In this document: positions 36,151 through 47,047 of the stretch, one piece after another
Layout of the letters: the number at the start of each line of letters is the position of its first letter
Position numbering within the stretch: position 1 is the stretch's first letter
Origin: Calycina herbarum
Taxonomy: Eukaryota > Ascomycota > Leotiomycetes > Helotiales > Pezizellaceae
Direction of reading: 5' to 3'
DNA: 64,000 bases
NCBI GenBank assembly: GCA_001414485.1
Contig: LLEY01000022.1
Span: 868,001 to 932,000 of the forward strand
Translations under genes and position numbers: made by a program
Notes under the pieces: model-generated
What the model saw: the letters and a program-made list of their open reading frames with translations, nothing else
The model's database searches: none
What the model was told of the DNA's origin: nothing

Positions 36151-36534
36151 CTACCGGCCGCCATTAAATTGCACGTGGTCCACGTTATTAACTCTCATCC
36201 TTCTGCCCGAGGCTATCTCAGCACTTTCCCTCCCCTCCGCAATGTCGTTCACAATCCCATAAACATAAGGTGCCTCCAGTCCCCAAAATCTCAACTGCTC
36301 CTTCATAACCTCAGGCCCCATCTCCAAAATATCTCCACCAGACCAATAGATGTAGTCAATTGCAAATCTTGGTGGTGTAGCTATCTCTCGTCCGTGAAAC
36401 CAGGTGAGGATCCATTTTCGGACTGTGCTGGGTGTAGCTTTGCGATCTGGGAGAGATGTACGAAAGAGTTCGTGTTTGGGAGGGGAGGAGGAGAAGGGAA
36501 AGGTGTGCGTGGTGCTCGTGGTGCTAGTCGTCAT
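36151..36534 (-). CDS. Hypothetical protein, 127 residues
   Basis: An intronless frame begins MTTSTTSTTHTFPF. After a Ser/Thr-rich start it reads like a real folded domain: VRKWILTWFHGREIATPPRF, IDYIYWSGGDILEMGPEVM, then WGLEAPYVYGIVNDIAEGRE. The open frame extends to 36660, but the inner ATG (36534-36532) is followed by better protein-like sequence. No family is recognised. The upstream 41 residues could be coding if the longer start is used. Confidence 0.5.
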   Translation of the reverse strand: MTTSTTSTTHTFPFSSSPPKHELFRTSLPDRKATPSTVRKWILTWFHGREIATPPRFAIDYIYWSGGDILEMGPEVMKEQLRFWGLEAPYVYGIVNDIAEGRESAEIASGRRMRVNNVDHVQFNGGR

Positions 36535-37608
36535 TCTTGTTGGAGATATGATGAGGTGGGTTTTGTGATGTGGTTTGCTTGATTCTTGGGTTGCGATCGC
36601 TTGTTGTGGCGTGCGGTTGTATCTTGTTGTGTAGTTGCTTTGGAGGATATTTAAGTACACTTGAATGATGCTAGCGACAAAATTGGAATGTGCTCTACGT
36701 TTGAAGATGATTCTAGCCCTCTTTGTGAGCTAAAGACAACTCTGTGAGTTGTAACAATCTTTCTTCGTGAGAAAAAGGTACATCCGTAAATGTGTCTAGA
36801 GCCTGAAATTGTCTTACTGGGAAAGATTCTTTGAGCTCTTCGCCAAGGCCTTAAATAGTAACAATTTGTGTCATGTAAGACAAAGACGGGTTTGTGGAGG
36901 TGTTTGGGATATCATGCCCAAGAAAGTGAAAAATATTGTTGAAAGCTCGGTTGTTGTTTTTTTTTTTGTTTTTTTTTTGGAAGTTGAACATACTTGGAGG
37001 AATTTTTCAAATGAGCCATAGTCAACTTGGACTTCACAATTGCTCTAGGGATCATTTTCGAGCTCTTTGTTCAACCTACTCTTTCTTTCTAAACACCATG
37101 GGAGAGATTATGTAAGGAGGAAGAGTCCTCATGGTTGTTCTCGGTACACCTAATTAATGCGTTTTCTCATCTACAACTACCATCTTGATTAACAAAGAAT
37201 TATTATCGAAGTACTCCTCGAAGACAGTGAGGTATACGTAGAATGCTCTTTAAACGAGGGTCTTTTGATGAGCATAAATTTTTGTTATTCATTGAATCTA
37301 GTTTTGTTCTCATATATACATTTCCATCTCATATCTATACAAGCTCAATTCTAAGTGGTTTTTCTTCCCAACCCATCGCTATGCAAAAAATAGAATCAAC
37401 CCAGGGAATTTGGGATATCTCAAGAACAAGAAAAGAAAAACAAGGAAACATGAACTTAGATTACATGTCCTGATTACCACAGACGGAGTAAGGGTACCGA
37501 CTCTACCCCAACGTCAGAAATTAAAAACGCCATCCCAGATGCAATTCTTCCATCTATATATACAAAACCACACAGTAGTTCGCACCTCTCAAAAGGGGTG
37601 AGACTCGC
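36535..37608. other. Intergenic, no supported gene
   Basis: AT-leaning spacer with a T-rich run at about 36957-36979. It holds the promoter of the hypothetical gene and the 3' flank of the GH76 gene. Confidence 0.5.
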
Positions 37609-39269
37609 TCACTCGTATATCATAATCACACTTCCTCCAATCATCGAAGCCAAGATTCCCACGGTCAGGAAACTAGCTGCAACCGTGTCCTTCGTTGTGG
37701 TCACAATTTGTTGCGTGACATCTGATTCTCTTCCACCTCCAGTAGTTACACCCGCAGCTGGGTCTCCCACACTGGTTCCACCTGTGGAGTTCGTAACTGG
37801 TGCGAACGAAGGATTTTGATCGGCCGGGTCTGCGGTTGGGTCTGCAGAAGGCGATGAAGGGTCTGATGGATTTGAGGGGGTCGGTTGGCCGGTTCCGGGG
37901 TCAACCTTCTTAGGCTGGAAAAATGGAACTGAGATGATGGATGATTGGACAATTGCTAGAGCACTCATGCTAGGGCCGATTCCAAAATTTCCGTCTGGGG
38001 TCTGGTCTGCCCACTTGAACCCGCATTGCGTCTTGGTGTTCCCTCCGGTACATTGGGCGGCTGCGGATTTGGCAGAAGAGGCGAGAAGAGGGGCGATCGT
38101 ATCGTATGTGAAGGGTGCCAGTACTGTGGTTGCCGCGAGCCAAGAGGAGAAGTAGGCTTTGAAGGATACTTGATCTTGATTACATGTATTGACGTGCTCG
38201 CAGGCTTGTTCTTCCATAATAGTATTGTTGAAGAAGACATTGACAGTATTGTTGAGAAGGCCCTGGGTTCGGTCGCGCCAGACAGATGATCCTTTTGTCT
38301 GGAAATATGTTAAAAAGATTCACATCAATACCGAGAAATTAGGGACTTACATAGCTGTACATGTTTGAGGCACCGTGGATGAAAATTCCGGCGTTATATG
38401 TCCATTGTAAAGGCGAAATAACGGTGCAGTTGTTGTCAATAGAGGCTCCATCGAAAATATTTCCATCAGCATCAATGAGTTTCGTTGCTTCCTCCCAATC
38501 CCAAATCTTCTCTGCCCATTCCGCGTAGGTGCTGTTTCCGGTATATCGAGCCAATCTAGCACCGAGGTTGAAGAAAACCCCGTTGGAGATACTATTTTTG
38601 TAGTTGAATCCATTGTTGAATGGAAAGATTTGCCATCTTAATCCACCTCCACAATGCTGAGTCTCCCATCGAAATACGTATTCGTTGAAGACTGCTTGTG
38701 CTAATGCCAGCCACTGCGGTTTATCCTTGGGAGGGTTAGGAAAGTTCGTTTCGGCGGCTAGCATGGCAGCCATCGCCCAAAATCCTTGGTCATCGTTTCC
38801 TTCGTTCTTGGTCTGGTTTTGAGGCATAAAATCCTTGTTCTCGCCGACTTGAAATTGCAATGCTTGCGACGTTACGGCGTTGTAGGTGCTATCGCCAGTG
38901 AACTTCCAGTAGTCAATCATGGTCATGAATAACCCTCCTCCTTCCCACCAGAACAGTGGACCTGGCAAGATACCCGGTGTTTCTCCCTTTTATTTTGTTA
39001 GAACCGGATAGTCAATTTTGAGTAGCCAGTCAATTATAGTCGCAACTTACGGATATGTTTCCTCTATAGTATGTCATTAAATCGAAAGCGATAGTACCTG
39101 CTGCTGCCTTTATTGAAGCTTCATTATTACATTTGTGGTTAGCTCGCACAACTTTGGTTGGGTGGCAAACACGGAGACGGTGATACATACTTGTTGAGTT
39201 GGAGTCAACAGTGATTGCTCCCACTGTCTGTACAACGGGAAGAAGCCATGATAGAGTGGTGAGGCGCAT
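37609..39269 (-). CDS. GPI-anchored GH76 protein (Dfg5/Dcw1 type, alpha-1,6-mannanase family)
   Basis: Dfg5/Dcw1 proteins are thought to transfer GPI-glycan-linked mannoproteins into the cell wall. The product has 490 residues in four exons (minus strand): 39269-39191, 39118-39051, 38986-38351 and 38298-37609, summing to 1473 nt. A signal peptide ([18 protein letters not shown]) opens it. Family motifs are [38 protein letters not shown] with the paired catalytic Asp (D114-D115), QHCGGGLRW, and [16 protein letters not shown]. Conserved cysteines occur in the C-terminal half. The tail is Pro/Ser/Thr-rich and ends in a hydrophobic segment ([21 protein letters not shown]), as expected for a GPI signal. 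Its substrate class is made by the pathway that includes SMP3, also in this window; that link is pathway knowledge, not synteny. Confidence 0.93.
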
Positions 39270-40932
39270 TCTGTGGCCGATTCAATCGGATGGTATATAT
39301 CGATATTATATCCCCATAGAAAAATGGAGTGCGAATTCGTCTGATGGTTGGTTGGTGGTATGAAGAATGACGAGAATCGAGGAGAAGAGAAGAAAGAAAG
39401 GAAATAAAAGAATTGAAGAACGAATGGCCCTGTCAAAGGTGCTGGTGGCGAAGGAATGGAAAGTCAAAAAGAGAATATTACAATGCGAACTATAGACAGT
39501 CCTTGGCTGTCCTGCAGGCTGGTGTTGAAAGAAAAGAGTGACGGTTCGTGAGAACATCAAGAGTTCAGAAGTGTCGAGGGATGAAGAATGGAAGAGCCAC
39601 CACAGCATAGCCTGGGCGCAAGTGACAGCCAGTCAGAAATTGGCAACGGTCAAGGAATGAAACGAGTATTACGGAGCTCTTTGGCATCTCATCTTGGTTG
39701 CTCTTGAAGCGTTTTCCCGGGGTTTCGAGCATGGGATCGGATGGTATGAAACTCGTCAAGTATCAATGAGGCTCTCCTGACACGGGCCTCGGACACGGAT
39801 TTCGATGCACCCGTGGATTTGCCGCTGTAGAAATGAAAATAAACGTTCAGGACAAGACGTAATCTCGATCTCAAGGAGGGCGAGAAAGGAAGATGATTTG
39901 TGAGGCGTCAAGAACCCTGAGAACGTCCGACGAAGCTTCGCCATCTGTCGTGGTCAAGTTTGTTTTTGGCAAGGGGGAGGAAATCCCGAGACAAGCTTTT
40001 GCCAAGAGTTGGCTACGCTTGGCTAAGCAGCCTCAAAATAGTGACACGTGGTGTTTCAAATCCTTTCTCCACCACTGGCATCTTCTTACGAACTTCCCTT
40101 GATCTTCAACACCATGAACGCGATCATCAAATGATTTCCACATTTATGCCTACCTCCAGGGCTCTCTCGCGAACGCCGTATCACTATTAAAACAGATCGT
40201 ATATGGCCCCTCTTTACTGGAAGCTCACAGCAAGGGAGCTGTCCAAGTAAAAAACTTTGATTCGCCAATTGACGTTATCTAAATTTACAGGCAGTGCATC
40301 AGCAATCTTCCAATATTTGGCCCCTGTTTTATCCGTCTAATGTTCCTTCACAAGAGTCAAATTCTGATCATCAGATCTCTTCTCCAACCGAGCGCTGAGA
40401 CTCTCCAGGTCGTACAGTAGAAACAAGCTCATCATTCACACTGTTTATAGAAGTGAAATTTTATGGGATCCACATTGCCTAATCGAGAGCAAACAAACAA
40501 CTTGCACTGCAGAGAATTGACATTCAAAGTGCCCTACAGAACCCTACAGAAGTCCAATTCCAAATCCACGCCTATATCGATTTCCATCTCCCAATCAAAC
40601 AATGAAGGCTATGCTCTTACCAAACGTCAGAAATTACAGTGTAGTATCACTGTATCAGCCACAAGCGTTGACTACCCTGTGCCGCAAGTAATCTACGACG
40701 AGCGGTTTGCGAGAACGAAAGTCTAGATCACCAAAATTATTTTTTAGGTCGTCAAGTGTGTGATCAGATCAGTTGATAGAATTTGAGCTCCAATTGCGGC
40801 TGCTCAAAATATCTGGAATTCATTTAGATTCCAAAATATATCCGGAAATGTCGTGGTGGTTTCTCTAGACGGCCCAAAATCGAAGTTTCGTATGTTCCTC
40901 TATGTTCTCTCGCTAGCCCCATCTGACGTGCT
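39270..40932. other. Intergenic, no supported gene
   Basis: 1.66-kb spacer between two minus-strand genes; it contains the GH76 promoter. No recognisable coding or repeat content. Confidence 0.5.
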
Positions 40933-41953
40933 CTAACTTGACGTATCTAGTGGCTCATCACTGTTAGTTGTGTCGTTGTAGCGGTTTATTGTATGGCGCC
41001 AATTTGAGAAATTGGTGTTCCCATAAAGCAAGACCGTATGGATAGGACCCCAAAGCTTAATGAAAGTTTTTGAAAATGCTGGGGCACAGCAAAAGGTTAT
41101 TCCGAGGGTTGAGCCTATAACAGAGAGTAGCCCGAGATAGCTTTTGGAGTAGCTAAAATCCGAGGATTCAACCATGCTCACAACTTGGATTCGTAAGCCT
41201 GTGATGACAAAGACCCTGTCTATATGTCAGGAGCTGCTATCTAGTATGTGGAGGGAGTGCTTACAGAACTCTAATAGAAAACATAGCCGCAATCTTCACC
41301 TTAGATTTCATCATTATATCCATCCTCCATAGACGGGGGAAGGGCAAGATTAATATCTATCAGAAGACCAAGAATTTCAAGCGCGACGTAAGACCTGACT
41401 TGGTCACCACATTTTCCATCAAGGCGAGTTTTCCAGTCAACAGCCAAAGGGCGGCAAATCAGGAAAATTTCCAAAATGACAACCGCACCGTAGAGACAGA
41501 GATCACTAGTAGCGACCACGCCGGTGACCTGATCCGAAAGACTCCTTGTATGCAAAGTATAGCATTTATTCGAACAAGTGTGTTCACCTGACCCCACACA
41601 GTCTCATTTACGAGAAGTGACTGTTGCTATCTGTTAGTATACTGAATATGTTTAAAAGTGCCAATGGAAACATATTTACACACCCGCGCGACGAAAGTGA
41701 ATTTATTCCTTGGTATTTCAGCTTCATGCTTGCCCATATCTTCATCCACTATTGCCCACGTAGTCTGTGCAACAAGACCAATACTTACTATCATGGCATG
41801 AACTAGCACAATATCTTCTATGCCCACCTTTATCTTGATGCTATCCCAGATTTGTATGCCAACGGCCAGTATTGCGAGACTGACAAACACCCAGCCGCAT
41901 ACTATGGTAATGACAGCAATGTTTAGACCATTTGGAGAATCCGGTGAGAGCAT
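40933..41953 (-). pseudogene. PTH11-like rhodopsin-domain membrane protein, broken by two frameshifts
   Basis: The three exons (41953-41684, 41620-41265, 41215-40933) have good GT..AG introns of 63 and 49 nt. Exon 1 starts MLSPDSPNGLN and carries transmembrane segments plus EDIVLVHAMIVSIGLVAQTT and GKHEAEIPRNKFTF. Exon 2 has LLVNETVWGQVNTLVRINA, then in another frame LYGAVVILEIFLICRPLAVD and CGDQVRSYVALEILGLL, then in the first frame again WRMDIMMKSKVKIAAMF. Exon 3 has SKSYLGLLSVIGSTLGITFC and a C-terminal tail. This is the fungal rhodopsin-domain (PTH11-like) family of multi-pass membrane proteins. The frame is lost around 41515-41550 and restored at a five-G run (41335-41339), and a TGA interrupts the unshifted frame between them. 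It is a decaying gene or carries two assembly errors. Confidence 0.75.
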
Positions 41954-42759
41954 TTTGGCAACACCTTTGAGTCCAGATACATTTGAGAAATTCCAAATCC
42001 ACAATAGGAGTAAACTTTGACACACATGAACGCAATGAGAAAATAGAGAGAGAATATACATGACTTTAATAAGCATTGCAGCATTCTAAGCCTCTCTTTT
42101 CGTACAGATGCCGGTAGAGAAGTCTGCATGCGTGATTTGACCGGCAATATAACACTGCCGCAATACTGTTGTAGCACTGCATGCAGTAGCGTAGGCAACC
42201 CAGGCCGAAAATCTCCGTTGCGAATGGGGCTTACAGATACCACTTTTCAAATCAGCAAAACCAAGACCCAATACAAGTCAACATGTCTTTTCAGACTCAT
42301 TAAAGATATTCGTATCTGCAAATAGTTCTCACTGAATGTACTAGGGTCAAAGAATACGCCTCGCCTAACTGCACCCTCCCCACCATAAAACTTTTGTTGC
42401 AAGCCTACAGTGAATAGAGCTATGCTGGTCAGTAACATGACTACTAGCTAGCGTGGTTACTAGCGCCATCCCAGGGCATAAATGGTCGACCCATGCTATA
42501 CTTAGTAAGTTGAAGAGTTTTCGCTCCGTTTTCTGATAACAGTTTTTCCGTATACACCTTTGTATAGCCAAATAATGCCTTGACTTACACATACGACTAT
42601 AGACTAAGGAGAATTGGGCTAAGTCTTCGCTCTACGTGTACACAAGCCTCAGATAACTTCAGTTTTTGTAGAAAGAGAGAACGGTTTTCCAGTGTTTTAA
42701 CTTTCCCCGCCTCTTTTGTTATCCTAGCCTTCCCATATGAGCCTTTCCGATCCCGCCTC

Positions 42760-43270
42760 TAATTTGAGGCTATCCTGCCTTCTCATATCCTGATATATCA
42801 CTTCTCCTTTCCACTCCTATCCTCCTCCGAGATCTGATCCGCCTATCCGATCCCATCCCGGTGTATCGGACCTGCCACTCCTCGCCTTGGGTGGAGGCTA
42901 GGCTGGGTATATGCCAGCCTGTAATATAAGATATCTGGTGTTTTGGTGGTTTTGGTGGAATTGTTGTTTTTGATGCTTCTAGAATTGGTCTATAATATTA
43001 GTACTTTCACCTAGCTTTTTACTTGTTTTAAGAGTTTACAACTTTATTATACTTTGCCTTTCCTCTCCTGTCCCACCCACTCCTGGCTTATCCTTTCCTC
43101 TCCTAGCCCCCCCCCCCTTTTTACTTTCCTAGCTACTCCTATCCTGATTTGGCAACTATTCTGCCTAATCGAGCCTAGCCTGTAAGTGAAAATAGCCTAT
43201 CCTCTCCTATCCAAATAGGGGGTGGTATCCTATCCTATCCAGAGCTCTAGGCTGACTTAGGCGGGGAAAG
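42760..43270. repeat. Degenerate CCTATCC/CTCTCCT pyrimidine-rich tract
   Basis: The plus strand has many imperfect copies of TATCCT, CTCTCCTATCC and GATCC-like words, plus a ten-C run near 43110-43119. It resembles a decayed simple repeat or the interior of an old element. No clear period, terminal repeats or target duplication were found by eye. Confidence 0.4.
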
Positions 43271-43332
43271 CTAAAACACTGCGGTTTTCTGGTTTTCAGG
43301 TTAGGTACTTGAAAGGCAGCTTCGGCGGTTAG

Positions 43333-43536
43333 AGCGCTGGTGGCAGCCCGAAAGTCGAAGCAATTGCGGGGATAGAAGTGGATACTACGATAATAGAAAC
43401 ATTCCTAGTCGAAATTTCAAAGGCAGCTCAAAAGCGTGCTGAGGAAAAGATGCGACTTCATACGAGGGTTAAGGGTCTCGAGAAGAATCTCAAGGCACTC
43501 CAGAATATTGTATTGAATATAGCTTCGCTATGTTAA
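43333..43536 (+). pseudogene. Short coiled-coil coding remnant
   Basis: A frame without an ATG near its start, bounded by TAG at 43330-43332, runs 67 codons to TAA. Its second half is strongly helical and charged (ISKAAQKRAEEKMRL, VKGLEKNLKALQNIV), the kind of sequence rarely open by chance. It may be the tail of a lost gene, perhaps transposon-derived, or the last exon of an unrecognised gene. No family match is claimed. Confidence 0.25.
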
Positions 43537-44107
43537 TTTTGAACAATTATACTATCAAGGCAACATAAATGGAACTGAGCAAGTGAAATGTATCAGTGAT
43601 GTTATTGCAAGATGGTTCCATTAGCACATGCGAAAATTCAAAAAGTTCAAGACATGGCCAAAGGTCATGAAGTACTGTTGAACAGCGGAGTCCTCAAACT
43701 CTGCCGAAATACCAGGAACTCATATATTACCTTCATTAGGTGGATTTGCAGGTTGAAGTTGGTGTTTCCACCACTTCTCTCAGTAGGAGTGTTTGAGCCT
43801 ACCAAATAGGATGTGATATCAGGGTGTAGGCACCTCTATTTCCAGAGTCAATCAATTCATTTACATTTGTTCTCGCCCCATATTTTGACACTTCACTGAT
43901 CACTTGATTCACCTGATCCTTACTTTCATGAGATCACCTCAAAAGACCTTATTTTAAGGTCCATTTAATACTGTGGCCCTAGGTCAGCGATGGGCCGTGC
44001 GCAAGGCAGCGCGTTTCACCTTTTTACGGCCCGACTATTTATCCGTGTTTCACGACCTTCCATTGTGTTTCTTTACCGCTGATCGAGTCTGCAACCAGAC
44101 CGGCGAC

Positions 44108-45414
44108 ATGGTACCGCAGCTTCATCGTCATCAAGTATCCCTGGAGTCTGTGATAGATCCATTGGCAACACCTCCACTATCCTCCTACGACAGGGCGCGG
44201 TCGCAGTTAATATTCCAACACATCGTCCAGTATTGTGAAAGTTACGAGCTGTTGAACATAATTACTTCTACAAGGCAATACAAGCGGGGAAGGCTTCTGC
44301 AGCTAGTGTATGACCACGTCATTTCTGACCATGGTCGAGACAACATCCTCAGATATTTTCTCTCGACGATGACAGCGATACCTGAGGAGAATTCTCCCAA
44401 TAACCAGGATTTCTCTCATGTTCTCTCTAGTCTCTCGGATTTTAAAGACAGAAATACCTTGGAAAAGGACGGGATTGTACAGAGAGTGCAGGAACTTGCC
44501 GATCATCTGGTTGATAGCTTCTTTCTCCCACGTAAGCTCTCCGCCCCACTTTCGTTGATACACAACAGCTAAATATTCTTCCAAACAGTTAGAGCCTCTT
44601 CTGCAAGGACTCCTCAGCCTACCCCTCACCTGACCCCACAACCTAGACAAGGCGGCGATATTTTGGTGGGAACTACACAACGCCTCTCCTCCCTCAGAGG
44701 ACAGTGTCTCGTACGGGATCGTCATAGATGCGTCATCTCACACCAATTCGATGAAGCAGAAGCTATTCAGCGTTTTAATACCCACGGGGAAGCTGCGGTA
44801 GATGACGATGAACAGCTACTAACGGATGAGGAAACGGAGCATCTTGAAGTCGCACACATAATTCCGCACGCCCTTACACCCTCTGATGATGGACAAATCA
44901 TACTAGTATGTTCCCATTCTCGTGAACGGATACACAAACTGACATAATCTAATAGAACGAGGCGAAGGTATACACTTTGCGGATTTTGGATATGTTCGAT
45001 CCTGGTGTTCTCCACTTGGTTGAAGGTGCCAACATTGATCGATCATACAATGCGATCACTCTAACAGTTGCCTTTCATCGACGGTTTGGCAGTCTGCAGA
45101 TATATTTTGAAGCTACACCTGGCGTGGACCATACATATACAATCAAGAGCACACTACCATTTCTGGTGTTTCGGCCTCGGCTGCCAATTGCTCGGGCTCT
45201 TTTCAAGACACCTGAACATACGATCGACCCCCCAATGCCACGCCTTCTTGCTATCCATCGAGCCTGCTGTCTTATATTGCATATGAGCGGTGCAGGGGAA
45301 TACATAGATAAGGTTCTTCGGGATAGAGAAGCACTGGCAGCAATGAGTGATGGCTCTACCGAACTTGGCAACGTCGTTAGCTTGGGCCTTCAAAGGTTGA
45401 CCACGGCATATTAA
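44108..45414 (+). CDS. HNH-endonuclease domain protein, function unknown
   Basis: The product has 399 residues in three exons: 44108-44531, 44589-44905 and 44956-45414. They sum to 1200 nt. Residues 1-140 are helical with a Ser/Pro-rich start. The HNH region begins with LVRDRHRCVISHQFDEA, continues with LEVAHIIPHALTP and ends with IDRSYNAITLTVAFHRRFGS. This supplies the His, Asn and His positions of the HNH fold, but only one Cys of the zinc-knuckle type is obvious. Proteins of this layout are numerous in filamentous fungi and mostly uncharacterised. The start is uncertain: open frame extends upstream to about 43973 without an ATG, and another ATG at 43990 opens a different short frame. The stop lies about 20 bp from the edge of the RIP block, yet the gene shows no RIP damage. 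Confidence 0.78.
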
Positions 45415-45769
45415 TTCATTTCGCTATCAGTTATTGTCACGATCCACAACTAAAGGCAAAGGCACAAGAGTATATATGTGTAAATACGAGAATTTAAAGC
45501 TACAGTTCCATCTACGAGGGCAACGCGGTTTATATACCCAGAGAAAAGGGGTTGCTTAGTAAGTGTAAGCTGTAAGGAGCTTAAATCTCGTAAGAGTTAT
45601 AAGAAGCTAAGATCTTATTATAGCTCTCGTTATAGCTCTTATTATAGATCTATATATTCTTATTACCGAGATAATTACCGAGGTTATATACTTATTACGT
45701 ATATTCTTCTAGGTTATAGACTAGCGCTATAATAGTTATTAATTCTCTTTTAGAATAAGTCTTCTCGAA

Positions 45770-46270
45770 GCTATAGTATCTTCTCTATATTTTCAGATTC
45801 TTAGGTTTATAATATACTACTTTCTAAAGGAAATTTATCTAAGAGTATCGATTAGCGCTTAGAGCGTTAGAGCTATATAGTAGTAGCTTTAAGACTTCTA
45901 AAGCTATAGTACCTTCTGTTTATTTTTAGTTTTTCAGAGTTATAGTATACTACTCTCTAAAGGAAAAGTATTCTTCGGCGCTTAGAACGCTAGAGCTATA
46001 TAATAGCAGCTTAAACGCTTTTAAAGCTATAGTGCTTTCTATTTATTTTAGGTTTTTAGATTTATAGTATACTACTCTCTAAAGTAAAAGTAGCTTAGAG
46101 ATAGCCTTCAGCGCTTAGAGTACTATAGTAAGATAATAACGTCTTTTAAGTGTTTTTAGATTTTTAGATTTATAGTATACTACTCTCTAAAGAAAAATAA
46201 GCTAGGTATATTCTTTAGTACCTAGAGTACTAGAGCTATATATATTACTCTTAGATATATATATATAAGT
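45770..46270. repeat. Degenerate tandem repeat, about 125-bp unit, four copies
   Basis: Units start near 45770, 45903, 46026 and about 46150. Each carries GCTATAGTRYYTTCT-like, TTATAGTATACTACTYTCTA and GCGCTTAGAGYRYTAGAGC-like blocks in the same order. Differences are mainly transitions, as RIP would leave. The array lies directly left of the Ty3/gypsy element and is not part of its LTR. It may be a satellite, or the internal repeats of an older element. Confidence 0.75.
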
Positions 46271-46400
46271 AAGTCTTAGTATATATATTAGTTAACTTTT
46301 ATAAGAGAGAAGAAGTAAGAAATTAAAAAAACTACTTTATATAAGACTTAATTAGTAAAATTAGAGAGAATAGTAAGTTTCTATTATTTTCTACTACTAA

Positions 46401-46405
46401 GTTTA
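46401..46405. other. Target site duplication, left copy
   Basis: GTTTA directly before the 5' LTR matches GTTTA at 52493-52497 directly after the 3' LTR. A 5-bp duplication is normal for Ty3/gypsy integration. Confidence 0.8.
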
Positions 46406-47047
46406 TATAACAGTTTATATCTAAAGAGTACTCGGTCTACTAACCTTCGTATAAAACGTGACTTTATATATATTAGAGCTTGTAGTAAGTGCTAATGAAT
46501 TGAACTACAGAGGCTGTCTATATATAAGAAGATTCGATTATCCTTTCTAAGCTAGAGTCCTTACTAACTTATATACTTAGTTAGCTCTTTCTAGAGGGTT
46601 CTGCTAAGAGTACTCTCGAAGGTTCTGTTACGTCTATGCGTTGCTAAGCGAGGTCACGTGAATGCGTCGCTGGAGTACTCCGAGACTTATTCCACGGGTG
46701 TAACCCTTGATAATATACCTTTATATAAAGCGTAATCTTACGTAACTTTACGTAACCCTAGGAACTACCTCGGTAATCACCTCGATAGATACGTAGATCT
46801 ATAACAAAAGGTATAACGAGAGTTATAGTAAGACTTTAGAAACTTCAGCTTCTTATAACTTATACGTACTATAACGAAAGCTATAACGAAGAGCTATAAA
46901 CGAGACTTCTACTTAGAGGCCTCGATATAAGAGGTTCTACGTATAAAACCTCTTTTCTTATACGTAGAATAGACTTCTCTTCTTAGTTAATTCTTCTTAT
47001 AATAAGATAACCTTATCTATTAACCTCTTTATATTCAGCTTATAATA
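46406..47047 (+). repeat. 5' LTR with an internal insertion
   Basis: It starts TATAACAG and ends TATAATA, which before RIP would fit TGTAACAG..TGTAACA. It matches the 3' LTR along its whole length except for 247 extra bp near 46471-46717, hence 642 versus 395 bp. Differences in the shared part are nearly all transitions. Confidence 0.88.
46471..46717. mobile_element. 247-bp insertion inside the 5' LTR
   Basis: The 3' LTR lacks this segment. A TATA tetranucleotide borders both sides, so a 4-bp target duplication is possible but unproven in AT-rich DNA. The right part (about 46590-46705) is much richer in GC than its surroundings, with words such as GCGTTGCTAAGCGAGGTCAC, so it has escaped most RIP. 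No clear terminal repeats were found. The alternative, a deletion in the 3' LTR, fits less well with the composition difference. Confidence 0.5.

Larger units (their letters stand above)
41954..44107. other. Intergenic with CT-rich tract and a coding remnant
   Basis: No intact gene is seen. About 42700-43270 contains a pyrimidine-biased tract, and 43333-43536 holds a short open frame; both are listed separately. The last 150 nt precede the HNH gene. Confidence 0.45.

Noticed and set aside
45434..45560. TGTCACGATCC as the start of another LTR at the left block edge
   Set aside because: No partner sequence was found; it is kept only as the block boundary.
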